Positions 1 through 7,798 of a stretch of DNA of 64,000 nt are shown piece by piece. Source of the DNA: Brevibacillus porteri. Lineage in GTDB: Bacteria > Bacillota > Bacilli > Brevibacillales > Brevibacillaceae. The stretch lies in assembly GCF_003013475.1 (NCBI RefSeq), contig NZ_PXZO01000053.1, positions 1-64,000 of the forward strand, in the 5' to 3' direction. Every line of letters begins with the position of its first letter. Within the stretch, counting starts at the first letter, position 1. Under the pieces are notes generated by a model. It worked only from the letters and a program-made list of their open reading frames with translations, was not told the origin of the DNA and did no database searches. Both the position numbers and the translations under genes were made by a program.

Positions 1-94
1 CGCTACGTCTGGAAATATTCTTCTCTGTCGTAACCGATGACATTCTTCAATCTTTTAATGCTTTTAAGACCCGTTTAAGCACGGAAAGCTCGTA

Positions 95-299
95 GAGGAA
101 ACAGGAGAAAACAGCGAAGATCTTTGGTACACCGACCGAGACGGAATGCAAAAAGGGAAACATGCCCTTAAGCGTCCACCTCTGAATTACATCCTGAAAT
201 GACCACTTTGGACGCGGTTTCGCTTTTTGCATGGAGGCGGGCAGTCAATCCCACAGCGGGTGGGACAAGAAGCTGAGCGTTTTCTCCTGTTTCCTCCCC
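95..299. ncRNA. Structured RNA-like element, copy 1
   Basis: An 18-bp perfect inverted repeat (95-112 with 279-296) encloses a second long stem (146-161 with 217-232, one mismatch) that itself contains a 7-bp stem (172-178 with 209-215). A segment with the core CAGTCAATCCC follows the inner stem at 232-252. The same architecture, with different stem sequences but the same single-stranded core, recurs at 41373-41588. That pattern suggests a folded RNA rather than a protein gene. Its transcribed strand is not certain: the plus strand is assumed, but no clear promoter or T-run was seen. I do not recognise the family. Open frames across it are by-products of the inverted repeats. Confidence 0.55.
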
Positions 300-505
300 A
301 CGACTACAGTAACGTTATACTTGTTCTCTCTTTTAAGATTCTCTATTCATACGGTGGCTATGTGCATGAGACGAAAACTTGGCGCAGAAGTAGTGGTTGA
401 GGTTCCTCGTCAAGAAGCGTACAATTAGTACGAATTGAAAGGCCTACAAGCAATGACGTGCTTGTTCTTCATAGGAGAGCGCACCGATAAAAGGAGTCAA
501 TCAAC
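300..505. other. Intergenic stretch without a supported gene
   Basis: Positions 1-94 and 300-505 flank the folded element and hold no convincing gene. A 20-codon frame from the ATG at 367 has no good ribosome site. A short hairpin around CAAGCA/TGCTTG (about 448-465) lies before the next gene, whose ribosome site is AAAAGGAG near 489. Confidence 0.4.
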
Positions 506-907
506 ATGTTAAACGACTGGCGTATGTATACAGATGGAAGTGGAATGGAGCAAAAGCATGTAGCTTGGCATGAAGTGCTGAAGGAAATCGCTCAATTGGA
601 CGGAGTAACGCGGACGTTGGTACACGCAGCGTATGGAGACCATGTGGATTTGGTCGTAGCAGGCGGGAACAACGGCAAAGTATTAGTGCAATGGAAAGAA
701 CACGAGCCGGTTGAGCAGCACTTTGTACTTGCGGCAGACAAGCAATCGGCGGTAATGTCCACGCTCGTCATCGAGGGTAGTGAAGTTGCCTTTCCCCTTT
801 CCTGGTGCGTTCCGCTTGAGCAAGTTGTTCCTTTGTGCGGAGATTTACTACGAACATGTGAAAAAGGGGAGCCAACCGAACTCGAATGGCTTCCGGTAGA
901 AATGTAG
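506..907 (+). CDS. Hypothetical protein, 133 aa
   Basis: Not recognised. The ATG has a good AAAAGGAG ribosome site about 10 nt upstream. The protein is soluble, acidic and has no signal peptide or membrane segment. A GNNGKVLVQW stretch near residues 54-63 and FPLSWCVPLEQ near 97-107 suggest a small alpha/beta fold of the kind seen in some immunity proteins, but that is only a resemblance in flavour. The AEC transporter gene follows after 13 bp with its own GGAGG, so the two are probably co-transcribed. Confidence 0.7.
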   Translation: MLNDWRMYTDGSGMEQKHVAWHEVLKEIAQLDGVTRTLVHAAYGDHVDLVVAGGNNGKVLVQWKEHEPVEQHFVLAADKQSAVMSTLVIEGSEVAFPLSWCVPLEQVVPLCGDLLRTCEKGEPTELEWLPVEM

Positions 908-920
908 GCAGGAGGGCAGC

Positions 921-1859
921 ATGGAACTACAAACGTTGCAGCAGTCCATCCTCATCATGGCCGTCATCATTGGGATCGGTAGCTTAATCGGCTACCGGCA
1001 ACCCTTGACTGCGGACTCCCGCCAACTCGTCATCACGATTATTGTAAATGTTGCCATGCCGTGCATTATTTTAGACGGGATCTTTCAGACAACCATTGAT
1101 CAACAAATTTTATACCAAATTTTTGCAATATTCTTCATTTCGATTATCCTAAACTGCCTGGGCATTTTCATCGGCTGGCTAGGTGCGCGTGCACTTCCGC
1201 TTCCGGTAAAAAAACGTCGGGAGATCGCGCTCTTGTCCGGCTTGGGGAATACAGGCTTCATCGGTTTACCGCTTTGTGCGGCATTGTTTGGACCAAAAGG
1301 GGCGCTCTTGGCCGCTATTTTCGACGCAGGCGTAGATGTTGTGCTATGGACAGTGGGTGTGATGATGCTCCAAGAAAAAGGAAGCTTCTCCTTGAAAGGG
1401 CTCAAGACACTCATCAACATCCCGATGATTGCAATCGTTTTTGGACTCGGTTCTGCCATCATCGGGTTTGTGCCACCTGAGCTTGTGAAGCAACTGTTTG
1501 GAACGCTGTCCAAGCTCGCTTCTCCGTTAGCTATGATGTACATTGGTATGCTCTTGCCTATGTTTTTGCGCAATAAACCGCAAGTGTCATTAAAGCTTTT
1601 GAGTATGCCACTCACGTTTAAATTAGTTGTTTTTCCGCTGATGACGGCTTTTCTTTTGTCCGTTTTTTCAATCGACAGCGATATCGTCAGCGTTTCCCTT
1701 GTGCAAGTAGCAATGCCCACCCTGACATTGGCCTCGATCTTGTTCGGGCGCTACGCGGCAGATGAGGAGATGGGTGCCATGACGACGGTTTGTTCTACCT
1801 TGCTGGCGCTCTTGTCTATCCCGGTTGTTCTGATCATGGGAAATTGGCTCTTGCACTAA
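921..1859 (+). CDS. AEC (auxin efflux carrier) family transporter
   Basis: A 312-aa integral membrane protein with about ten hydrophobic segments, the usual size for bacterial AEC permeases. The first half carries the family's NVAMPCIIL stretch (about 43-51) and a GNTGFIGLP motif (109-117) in the crossover region; the second half repeats a similar helix pattern. Family members export or exchange organic acids or auxin-like weak acids; the substrate here cannot be read from the sequence. The start has GGAGGG 6 nt upstream. It lies 13 bp after the 506-907 gene and about 100 bp before a secreted stalk-domain protein, so the context does not narrow its role. Confidence 0.88.
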   Translation: MELQTLQQSILIMAVIIGIGSLIGYRQPLTADSRQLVITIIVNVAMPCIILDGIFQTTIDQQILYQIFAIFFISIILNCLGIFIGWLGARALPLPVKKRREIALLSGLGNTGFIGLPLCAALFGPKGALLAAIFDAGVDVVLWTVGVMMLQEKGSFSLKGLKTLINIPMIAIVFGLGSAIIGFVPPELVKQLFGTLSKLASPLAMMYIGMLLPMFLRNKPQVSLKLLSMPLTFKLVVFPLMTAFLLSVFSIDSDIVSVSLVQVAMPTLTLASILFGRYAADEEMGAMTTVCSTLLALLSIPVVLIMGNWLLH

Positions 1860-1958
1860 TTTCTCGCCAATCTCAGTCATAGTGAAACGAATAAGAGGTA
1901 ACCTATGTCTAACAAGTAAAGAATGACGAAAATGATGATCAGGGATGGAGGAACAACA

Positions 1959-2756
1959 ATGAAAGGCAAATCGATTTTGGCAGTTGCACTGACACTCCAG
2001 ATATTGGCAGCATACCCTGTGCAGGCGGCAGGGGCTAGCACAGCACAAACAGAGACAACTGCGATCCTGGTAAACGGAGAGCAATCTACCTTGGCAAAAG
2101 CACCGATTCTCGTCCAGCAGCGTACGTATGTCTCTGCCGAGGATGCGAGCCGGATTTTAGAAGGCACTTGGAAACAAGACGCAACGAATGGAGAAATGAA
2201 GCTGGCAAAAGGTACGCTGACGTTTCAACTGGCTACAGGAAAAGTAGCGTTGAATGGCAAGTCGCTGCAAGATGGGCAGGGCGCAATCGTGCGTGACAAG
2301 CAAGTGTATTTGCCGTTGAGATGGATGGCAGAGCAGGCCGGACATCAAATCACGTGGAATGCCGAGAAAAAGGCGGTGGAAATTGTGATGGCCGGAGAAG
2401 AGAGTGGTTTTACGCTTGTCGATGCCGATAAGCTGACGGAACAGGAACGTACATTTATTGACTCGGTAAAAGAACAGCAAGGCATTCACAAGCAGGGAGA
2501 TCTTTATGTCATCGCACGCGGGTCCTCACCGAATCCTGGCTACGGACTGCAAGTAACCAAAGTCGAGCAGAGCTGGGAGCAGCTTTTTGTGTATGTCAAA
2601 CAAACGCTGCCTGATCCGGGGAGAATGTACCCGCAAGTGATTTCCTATCCGTACTTGGCGGCAAAAGTGAAGCTGCCACCTTACACGACGATTGTCTTCT
2701 TGGATGCAGAGACGAAGAAGCCGCTGTTTGCCACAGACGGCAACGGAAGTCGATAA
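1959..2756 (+). CDS. Secreted protein with stalk (copper amine oxidase N-terminal-like) domain
   Basis: 265 aa from the ATG at 1959, chosen over an in-frame ATG at 1923 because GGAGG lies just upstream and the protein then begins with a Sec signal peptide (MKGK, a hydrophobic core, cleavage near VQAAGA). Residues about 30-130 match the pattern of the Cu_amine_oxidN1 stalk domain common in Paenibacillaceae exoproteins: a short VNG strand, the QQRTYVS segment, then VYLPLRWMAEQAG and a WNAEKKAVEI strand. The C-terminal half (about 150-265) is not recognised and has no visible catalytic motif. It is probably an envelope-associated or secreted protein. A strong terminator follows at 2777. Confidence 0.8.
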   Translation: MKGKSILAVALTLQILAAYPVQAAGASTAQTETTAILVNGEQSTLAKAPILVQQRTYVSAEDASRILEGTWKQDATNGEMKLAKGTLTFQLATGKVALNGKSLQDGQGAIVRDKQVYLPLRWMAEQAGHQITWNAEKKAVEIVMAGEESGFTLVDADKLTEQERTFIDSVKEQQGIHKQGDLYVIARGSSPNPGYGLQVTKVEQSWEQLFVYVKQTLPDPGRMYPQVISYPYLAAKVKLPPYTTIVFLDAETKKPLFATDGNGSR

Positions 2757-2776
2757 GAAAATCGGGCAAACGACGT

Positions 2777-2808
2777 AGAGGGTCTGCTACAGCAGGCCCT
2801 CTTGTTTT
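2777..2808 (+). terminator. Intrinsic terminator of the stalk-domain gene
   Basis: AGAGGG-T-CTGCT pairs with AGCAG-G-CCCTCT around a 2-nt gap, followed by a T-rich run. Confidence 0.85.
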
Positions 2809-2830
2809 TGTGTGACTCCTGATGTAAGAT
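2802..2830 (+). promoter_or_regulatory. Candidate sigma-A promoter of the ABC-F leader
   Basis: TTGTTT at 2802-2807 and TAAGAT at 2825-2830 are separated by 17 bp. The promoter would start a leader of over 350 nt in front of the ABC-F gene. The -35 box overlaps the T-run of the preceding terminator. Confidence 0.45.
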
Positions 2831-2874
2831 ATGGTTGTGATTTCCTATCCCTTGAGAAATGGAGGTGTGTGTAC

Positions 2875-3036
2875 GTGTTCGGAACTCTGCAAGCATGGTT
2901 TGTGGTAGAAACTTCCAGTATGACGCATGATTTTGTATTCAACGGGACCAGTCTGTCCTTTTTTGCGCATACAACTGAACGGAGTTTCCATAGGCGTACC
3001 ATGCATCGATCAGGGACGGTTTGTTCTTGTCTATAA
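2875..3036 (+). CDS. Possible upstream ORF (leader peptide) of the ABC-F gene, 53 aa
   Basis: GGAGGT at 2861-2866 lies 8 nt before a GTG at 2875 that opens a 53-codon frame ending at TAA 3034-3036. It has no recognisable domain. It sits between a promoter and the terminator hairpin at 3072-3099 that precedes the ABC-F gene. An internal ATG at 2920 could be an alternative start but lacks a ribosome site. Its coding region contains AGGGAC (3012-3017), which can pair with GTCCCT (3058-3063), so translation could alter leader folding. Whether it is translated is not shown by the sequence. Confidence 0.35.
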   Translation: MFGTLQAWFVVETSSMTHDFVFNGTSLSFFAHTTERSFHRRTMHRSGTVCSCL

Positions 3037-3071
3037 TGGGTAACTGACGTAAGGTCGGTCCCTTTCACGAT

Positions 3072-3099
3072 GCCGCAGGTAATGGCCTGCGGCTTTTTT
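3072..3099 (+). terminator. Leader terminator / attenuator ahead of ABC-F
   Basis: GCCGCAGG (3072-3079) pairs with CCTGCGGC (3086-3093) and is followed by six Ts. It lies about 100 nt upstream of the ABC-F start and downstream of the candidate leader ORF. This is the layout of ribosome-mediated attenuators found before many antibiotic-responsive ABC-F genes. Confidence 0.7.
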
Positions 3100-3200
3100 G
3101 CGTCCACTCGCACGTGCGGGGTGGTCTCAAAAATTGTGCCGGGGCCACCAGGAAATCCATTAATTTGAACCGTTACCAACATTTCAAGGAGGAAACAATC

Positions 3201-5126
3201 ATGATTATTGTCGCGACGCAGCAATTACAGAAATCGTACGGAGCAGATCCGGTTTTACAAGATATCACGTTGGAAATCAAGGCAGGAGAACGCGTTGGGA
3301 TCGTCGGACCGAATGGAGCAGGCAAAACCACGTTGTTCAAGCTACTGGCAGGTATCGAAGGCCCCGATTCGGGTGAGCTTTTTCGGGCAAAAGGAACGAT
3401 TTGGGCGTACCTACCGCAAACGCCGCAGTATCCAGCTGAGTGGACGGGGACGGATGTTGTAGCCAGCGCGTTTACCGATGTCATCAAGCTACAGGAGCAG
3501 ATGCGCGAGCTCGAGCAGCAGATGGGGTTGCTTTACGAAAATGAACAAGAGCTAAACCGCCTCATGCTACGCTATCAAAAGCTGCAAGATGAATTTGAAC
3601 AACGGGATGGCTATCAGTGGGAGACGAAAATGACCCAGGTGACACAGGGCTTGGGCGTTAGTGCAGAACTGTTAGCGACACCTTTTGCCCAACTCAGCGG
3701 TGGGGAAAAGACAAAGGCGGGCCTTGCAAAGCTACTCTGCCAGAAAAGCGATGTTTTGCTCTTGGATGAGCCGACCAACCATTTGGATGTGGAGTCGATG
3801 GAGTGGCTAGAGGAGTTTTTAAAAAATTATCAGGGGACGATCCTGATTATCTCCCATGACCGTTATTTTTTGGATGCGGTCGTCACGTCTGTCTATCATG
3901 TGGACGGAGGAGAAGCCGAATTCTATATTGGCAATTACAGCGCATTCGCTACGGAGCGTGAAGAACGCTTGCTGCGCCAGTTTGCCGCTTATCAGGAACA
4001 GCAGAAGCAAATCAAGAAAATGAAAGAAACGATCAAACGGCTCAAGGAGTGGGGCAATCGTTCCAATCCGCCGAACGAGGCTTTTCACCGAAGGGCAAAA
4101 AGCATGGAAAAGGCGCTAGCGCGGATTGAGCGTATCGAGCGACCGAAAATGGAAGCGGATCGCATGGGCTTGCAGTTTATGAAGACCGACCGAAGCGGGC
4201 AGGATGTGCTGAAAGCGACGGGGGTACAGAAAACATTTGGCGGAAAACAGTTGTTTGCGGACGCTAGCTTTTTGTTGCGCTACGGGGAGCGAAAAGCGCT
4301 GCTTGGACCAAATGGCTGCGGGAAATCTACGTTGATTCGCATGCTACTAGGAGAGGTTGAGCCAGACGTAGGTACGCTCAAAATTGGCAGCAGCGTTAAG
4401 GTGGGCTACTTGTCACAGCAAGCTTTGGAAGGGGATCAAAATCAGCGGCTGATTGACGTTTTCCGTGAGGTAGCCAGAGTGACAGAGCCGGAAGCACGAC
4501 ATTTACTGGCACGGTTTATGTTTTACGGCGAACAAGTTTTCAAGCGGATCGGGCAGTTGAGTGGCGGAGAGCGGATGCGACTGCGCTTGGCCCAAATGAT
4601 GCATCAGGAAATCAACCTGCTCATTCTAGACGAACCGACCAACCATCTGGATATTGAAGCGCGAGAAACATTGGAGGAAGCGTTGGCGGATTTTCACGGA
4701 TCGTTGTTTATCATCTCGCATGATCGCTATTTCCTGCAAAAGATGGCAGATGGTGTGTTTTGGGTGGAAAATAAGCGGCTGGTTCACGATGTGGGTACCT
4801 ATGAGGAAGCAAGGGAAAAGCAAAAGCAGCGGATCGCAGCTCGTGCCAGTAAGCCGGAGGAACTAGAGCGAAAGCAGCCAGCAGTCAAGCAAGTTCAAGA
4901 GGCGGCCGTGACGAATGCGACAGCCAAACGTCCGAATCCATACAAGCTGGCAGAGCTTGAACAAAAAATAGCTTTGTTAGAAGAAAGAAAAGGTGAATTG
5001 ACAGCCTTGCTCCAAAGTGAAGGGGCAGATTATGAGCAGTTAGTGGCTTGGCAACAATCGATCAATCAGGTGCAGCAGGAGATAGACGGAACCTTTTCGG
5101 CTTGGATGCAGCTACAGGAACAGTAG
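3201..5126 (+). CDS. ABC-F family ATPase, possibly a ribosome protection factor
   Basis: 641 aa from the ATG at 3201, which has AAGGAGG upstream; an in-frame ATG at 3114 has none. It has two ABC domains and no membrane segment, as expected of ABC-F proteins that act in the ribosomal E site. Domain 1: Walker A GPNGAGKTT (36-44), signature LSGGEK (165-170), Walker B LLLDEPTNHLD (186-196). A charged helical interdomain linker follows (about 240-325). Domain 2: GPNGCGKST (about 369-377), LSGGER (about 453), LILDEPTNHLD (about 474). The tail ends in a coiled-coil-like stretch. The size matches Bacillus YdiF and the resistance-type ABC-F group. The attenuator-like leader favours an antibiotic-induced resistance role, but that is inference; a housekeeping translation factor remains possible. 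Confidence 0.85.
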   Translation: MIIVATQQLQKSYGADPVLQDITLEIKAGERVGIVGPNGAGKTTLFKLLAGIEGPDSGELFRAKGTIWAYLPQTPQYPAEWTGTDVVASAFTDVIKLQEQMRELEQQMGLLYENEQELNRLMLRYQKLQDEFEQRDGYQWETKMTQVTQGLGVSAELLATPFAQLSGGEKTKAGLAKLLCQKSDVLLLDEPTNHLDVESMEWLEEFLKNYQGTILIISHDRYFLDAVVTSVYHVDGGEAEFYIGNYSAFATEREERLLRQFAAYQEQQKQIKKMKETIKRLKEWGNRSNPPNEAFHRRAKSMEKALARIERIERPKMEADRMGLQFMKTDRSGQDVLKATGVQKTFGGKQLFADASFLLRYGERKALLGPNGCGKSTLIRMLLGEVEPDVGTLKIGSSVKVGYLSQQALEGDQNQRLIDVFREVARVTEPEARHLLARFMFYGEQVFKRIGQLSGGERMRLRLAQMMHQEINLLILDEPTNHLDIEARETLEEALADFHGSLFIISHDRYFLQKMADGVFWVENKRLVHDVGTYEEAREKQKQRIAARASKPEELERKQPAVKQVQEAAVTNATAKRPNPYKLAELEQKIALLEERKGELTALLQSEGADYEQLVAWQQSINQVQQEIDGTFSAWMQLQEQ

Positions 5127-5140
5127 GCTGCAATAAAAAT

Positions 5141-5176
5141 AGCACCGCCAGCAAAGTGTTGAATGCTGGCGGTGCT
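5141..5176. terminator. Bidirectional terminator between convergent ABC-F and MFS genes
   Basis: A 13-bp perfect stem (5141-5153 with 5164-5176) with an A-rich run on the left and a T-rich run on the right. It can end transcription from both sides. Confidence 0.85.
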
Positions 5177-5190
5177 TCATTTTGTATCGC

Positions 5191-6366
5191 TTACGATTGT
5201 GCTTGAGTGCTTGGTTCTGGCAGGCGACGATAGCCGCTGACAAACCAGAGAAGGAGCAATACCATCAAGACTCCTCCGAGGAAGAACGGCCCACTGTGGG
5301 AGACCTGGTAAACCGCTCCACCAGCTAATGGACCCAAGATGCGTCCTAGGCTGTCCATCGAGCTGATTGCCCCACTCGTTACGCCTTGTCCTTGTGTCGT
5401 CCGTTGGGTGATCATCGCTGTGGCTGTCGCTCTGATCATTCCTTGTCCCGCTCCGAATAACGAGAGGATCAGCGCCAGCACCCAAAAATTACCCGACAAC
5501 GGAATGGCAAAAAATCCAATACCGTAAAGAATCATCCCAATGACGAGGACGCTTGCTTCCCCTAGCTGCTTGACCATTCTTCCAATGAGCCCGCCTTGTA
5601 CTGCGGCAGCGATCAAGCCCATGACGAGAAACATATAGCCGAGGTCTTTGGAGGTAAAACCGTACAAATCACTTATGTACAGGGCAAAAGTCGTTTCCAG
5701 TCCGGAAAAAGCAAAGGAGACGGTGAACAAAATACCGTACAGCAAGGACATGGAACCAAACAAAGAGACAAGCGGATTTTGCCGCTGTTCTTTTTGTAGA
5801 TTCGCCCGCTTTTCTTTCGGCAAGCTCTCCGGCAAGGCAAACAGGATCAGGAAAAACGTAAGCAACGCCACGATACCCGAAGCGTAGAAGGGAACGGCGA
5901 AGCCAAATTCACTGAGCAGTCCACCAATTACCGGACCGAAGACAAAGCTCAGTCCAATCCCGGCTCCAATGATTCCCATCCCTTTTGCCCGTTCTTCTGA
6001 AGGGAAGAGATCCGCCACCATAGCGGTTACAGTTGGCAATGCGGCAGCCGAGACGATTCCACCTAAAATGCGATACAGGAGCATTTCCGTATAACTGTCA
6101 GCTAGTCCAAACAGGATAAAGGTGATGGAAAAGCCGAACAGCCCGAATGATATGAGTGGCTTTCGCCCGATTCTGTCTGAAAGTGCTCCCCAAATCGGTG
6201 CAAACACCAGCTGCATAATATTGTAGCTGGCAAAAAGGACACCGATTTGAAACGATGTCGCACCCAATTTTTCCGCGAAAAAGGGAAGAATGGGGATAAT
6301 GATGCCAAAACCGAGCATGATGAAAAAAGCAATAAAGAACAAGAGGGCAAGGTGCTTCTTATTCAC
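5191..6366 (-). CDS. MFS multidrug-type efflux transporter
   Basis: 391 aa from a GTG at 6366 with AGAGGT 7 nt upstream; this gives the usual MFS length and starts just before the first membrane helix, so the longer frame from 6450 is unlikely. Twelve hydrophobic segments are evident. Motif A between helices 2 and 3 reads GALSDRIGRKP, typical of the DHA1 drug:H+ antiporter family, and a second half-motif GGLIGRMVKQLG follows in the C-terminal half. It probably exports small toxic compounds. It is convergent with the ABC-F gene and shares its terminator, so a common resistance role is possible but not shown. Confidence 0.85.
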   Translation of the reverse strand: MNKKHLALLFFIAFFIMLGFGIIIPILPFFAEKLGATSFQIGVLFASYNIMQLVFAPIWGALSDRIGRKPLISFGLFGFSITFILFGLADSYTEMLLYRILGGIVSAAALPTVTAMVADLFPSEERAKGMGIIGAGIGLSFVFGPVIGGLLSEFGFAVPFYASGIVALLTFFLILFALPESLPKEKRANLQKEQRQNPLVSLFGSMSLLYGILFTVSFAFSGLETTFALYISDLYGFTSKDLGYMFLVMGLIAAAVQGGLIGRMVKQLGEASVLVIGMILYGIGFFAIPLSGNFWVLALILSLFGAGQGMIRATATAMITQRTTQGQGVTSGAISSMDSLGRILGPLAGGAVYQVSHSGPFFLGGVLMVLLLLWFVSGYRRLPEPSTQAQS

Positions 6367-6480
6367 TACGTCTACCTCTTTTCGCACAAAAATCTTTTCA
6401 AGCGGATTGTTTGCTTTTTCCACCTTACGTGAAGGAAAAGGTGAAGTCAAGCCAGCAACGTGGGCAGTTCTGGCGAGACG

Positions 6481-6489
6481 TGCTATAAT
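6481..6489 (+). promoter_or_regulatory. Extended -10 promoter of the 6545 gene
   Basis: TGCTATAAT at 6481-6489 is a perfect extended -10 element (TGn plus TATAAT). No good -35 box lies 17 bp upstream. It drives the 6545-7146 gene pair. Confidence 0.6.
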
Positions 6490-6544
6490 AGAAAAGAAAT
6501 GGCTACTTATATTGTCAAGTATATATCCATGAGGTGTTTGTTAC

Positions 6545-6943
6545 ATGTCTACTGCGATGCTTTACTACCTAGCCTGGCATGAAGATGATTGGCTGGATGA
6601 AGTGCTCGATCGTTTTCCTGAGATCAACGCCCTTGTGCCTTCGGTCAAAACGTTTGAGTTGCTGGCTAAACAAAGAGAGTCTGGAGAAGTTGAGCGAGCT
6701 GTCCTCGTCCTGAATGCGGCTGTCGAACAGGAGAGAAGCAAGGAGTTTTTACGCTTGTGTCAAGAACACCCACAGCTGTCCGTGGACCCTTTGTATATCG
6801 TCGGATTGAAACCGGAAGAGGAGGAGGCGTGGCAAGAAGCGTATCCACACGCGAAGATCATCGTCATTACCGGCTTTGCTGTCGAGTTTGATTACGATGC
6901 CGTCCTCGCCAGGATGGAAATCGATCTGGAGGGAGCTCATTGA
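6545..6943 (+). CDS. Hypothetical protein, 132 aa
   Basis: Not recognised. It is soluble and strongly acidic, with no signal peptide or membrane segment. The ATG has GAGGTG 8 nt upstream. The pattern of an LVLNAAVEQE segment followed by YIVGLKPEEEE and KIIVITGFAV looks like alternating strands and helices of a small Rossmann-like or receiver-like fold, but the phosphoacceptor aspartate motif of a true receiver domain is absent. Its stop codon overlaps the TTG start of yqgQ, so the two are translationally coupled. Confidence 0.75.
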   Translation: MSTAMLYYLAWHEDDWLDEVLDRFPEINALVPSVKTFELLAKQRESGEVERAVLVLNAAVEQERSKEFLRLCQEHPQLSVDPLYIVGLKPEEEEAWQEAYPHAKIIVITGFAVEFDYDAVLARMEIDLEGAH

Positions 6944-7146
6944 AAATAAACCCGAATGAATTCGATTTGAAGGCGTTTCTGCACCGTTTCGGATTGGTTA
7001 TTTATACTGGCGATCCTGAAGGGGATTTGCTGTTGATAGAAGATGAAATTCGGGAGCTATATGAGCTGAATGTCATTGACAAGGAAGAGTTCATAGAAGC
7101 CATGTCAGCGTTGCGCAGCAAGCGAAAGGTTGAGGGAATAGAATAA
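6940..7146 (+). CDS. yqgQ: YqgQ family protein (DUF910)
   Basis: A 68-aa cytosolic protein matching the small YqgQ family of Bacillales: the family core, FGLVIYTGDPEGD followed by EDEIRELYELNVIDKEEF, is intact. Function is unknown; in Bacillus subtilis the gene sits next to glucokinase (glcK), which is not present here. The start is a TTG at 6940 that overlaps the preceding stop, with GGAGGG 6 nt upstream; no ATG gives a better fit. A terminator follows immediately. Confidence 0.85.
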   Translation: MKINPNEFDLKAFLHRFGLVIYTGDPEGDLLLIEDEIRELYELNVIDKEEFIEAMSALRSKRKVEGIE

Positions 7147-7153
7147 AGAGTAA

Positions 7154-7208
7154 GAACGTGTTTGCCAAGCCGTGTGTATGCGGGAGATGGTGAACACGTT
7201 TTTTTTGT
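7154..7208 (+). terminator. Terminator after yqgQ
   Basis: AACGTGTT (7154-7161) pairs with AACACGTT (7193-7200), followed by a run of Ts. Confidence 0.75.
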
Positions 7209-7369
7209 GGTCGATACCCCATAGTGAAATGTAATTTTATTAGTTCAGTGTCCGAAACTTACCGTATGGGCATTATTTCCTTTTTATATATAGAGTGGAT
7301 ATTGGTCTTCATCTATTAGCACGAGCATCTTCCATCTGTATAGGAACCTTACAGAGAGGAGGAGACTGT

Positions 7370-7798
7370 ATGCCCAATATTGAAGGTATCTCCGTCCAAA
7401 AATCGAATGCGGAACGCAAGAGCTATGTGGTTGTTGGTGCCATTTTATCATGCAGCAGCGGAAGTCAGTTAAGTCGGCTGAAAATGCCGTTCAGTCATGG
7501 TGTTTTTGTAAAAGGGAAGCCGCAAATGAACATCTTGGACTTCGTTCCCAACGTTAATATCATGCCATTTGGAAAGTGCAGCAGCTTGAAGAATCCCGCT
7601 GTCGCTTCTGCCACCGCAGCAAATAATGGTGTACTAACGCCAATGCCGTGCACACCTGTGATGACCATGCCATGGATAGATGGAAAGCCGGACAAAATGG
7701 TTGGTGGACACCCCGCATTGCTGAACAAATCCACGAATATGTGTTTCCATTGTGGACTGATCAAGATTGAAGCGATGGGCAGGATTTGGGTGGTGTAA
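7370..7798 (+). CDS. DUF4280 (PAAR-like) domain protein
   Basis: 142 aa from the ATG at 7370, with GAGGAGGAG just upstream. The protein matches DUF4280, the PAAR-like spike-tip family of contractile and other secretion apparatuses, often encoded next to polymorphic toxins. Visible features are the VVVGAILSCSSGSQ segment near the N terminus, an SHGVFVKGKPQMNILDF stretch, paired cysteines (MPFGKC, MPCTP, CFHCG) and the LLNKST segment near the end. It has no catalytic motif. It is followed, with overlapping start and stop, by a broken effector-like gene and a putative immunity gene. No sheath, tube or baseplate genes are in the window, so it probably works with an apparatus encoded elsewhere. 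Confidence 0.78.
   Translation: MPNIEGISVQKSNAERKSYVVVGAILSCSSGSQLSRLKMPFSHGVFVKGKPQMNILDFVPNVNIMPFGKCSSLKNPAVASATAANNGVLTPMPCTPVMTMPWIDGKPDKMVGGHPALLNKSTNMCFHCGLIKIEAMGRIWVV

Noticed and set aside
47..428. Open frames on both strands across 47-428
   Set aside because: They coincide with the inverted repeats of the structured element and lack ribosome sites.
1100..1720. Long minus-strand frame (206 aa) inside the AEC transporter gene
   Set aside because: Shadow of a well-supported plus-strand gene; composition and lack of a ribosome site argue against it.
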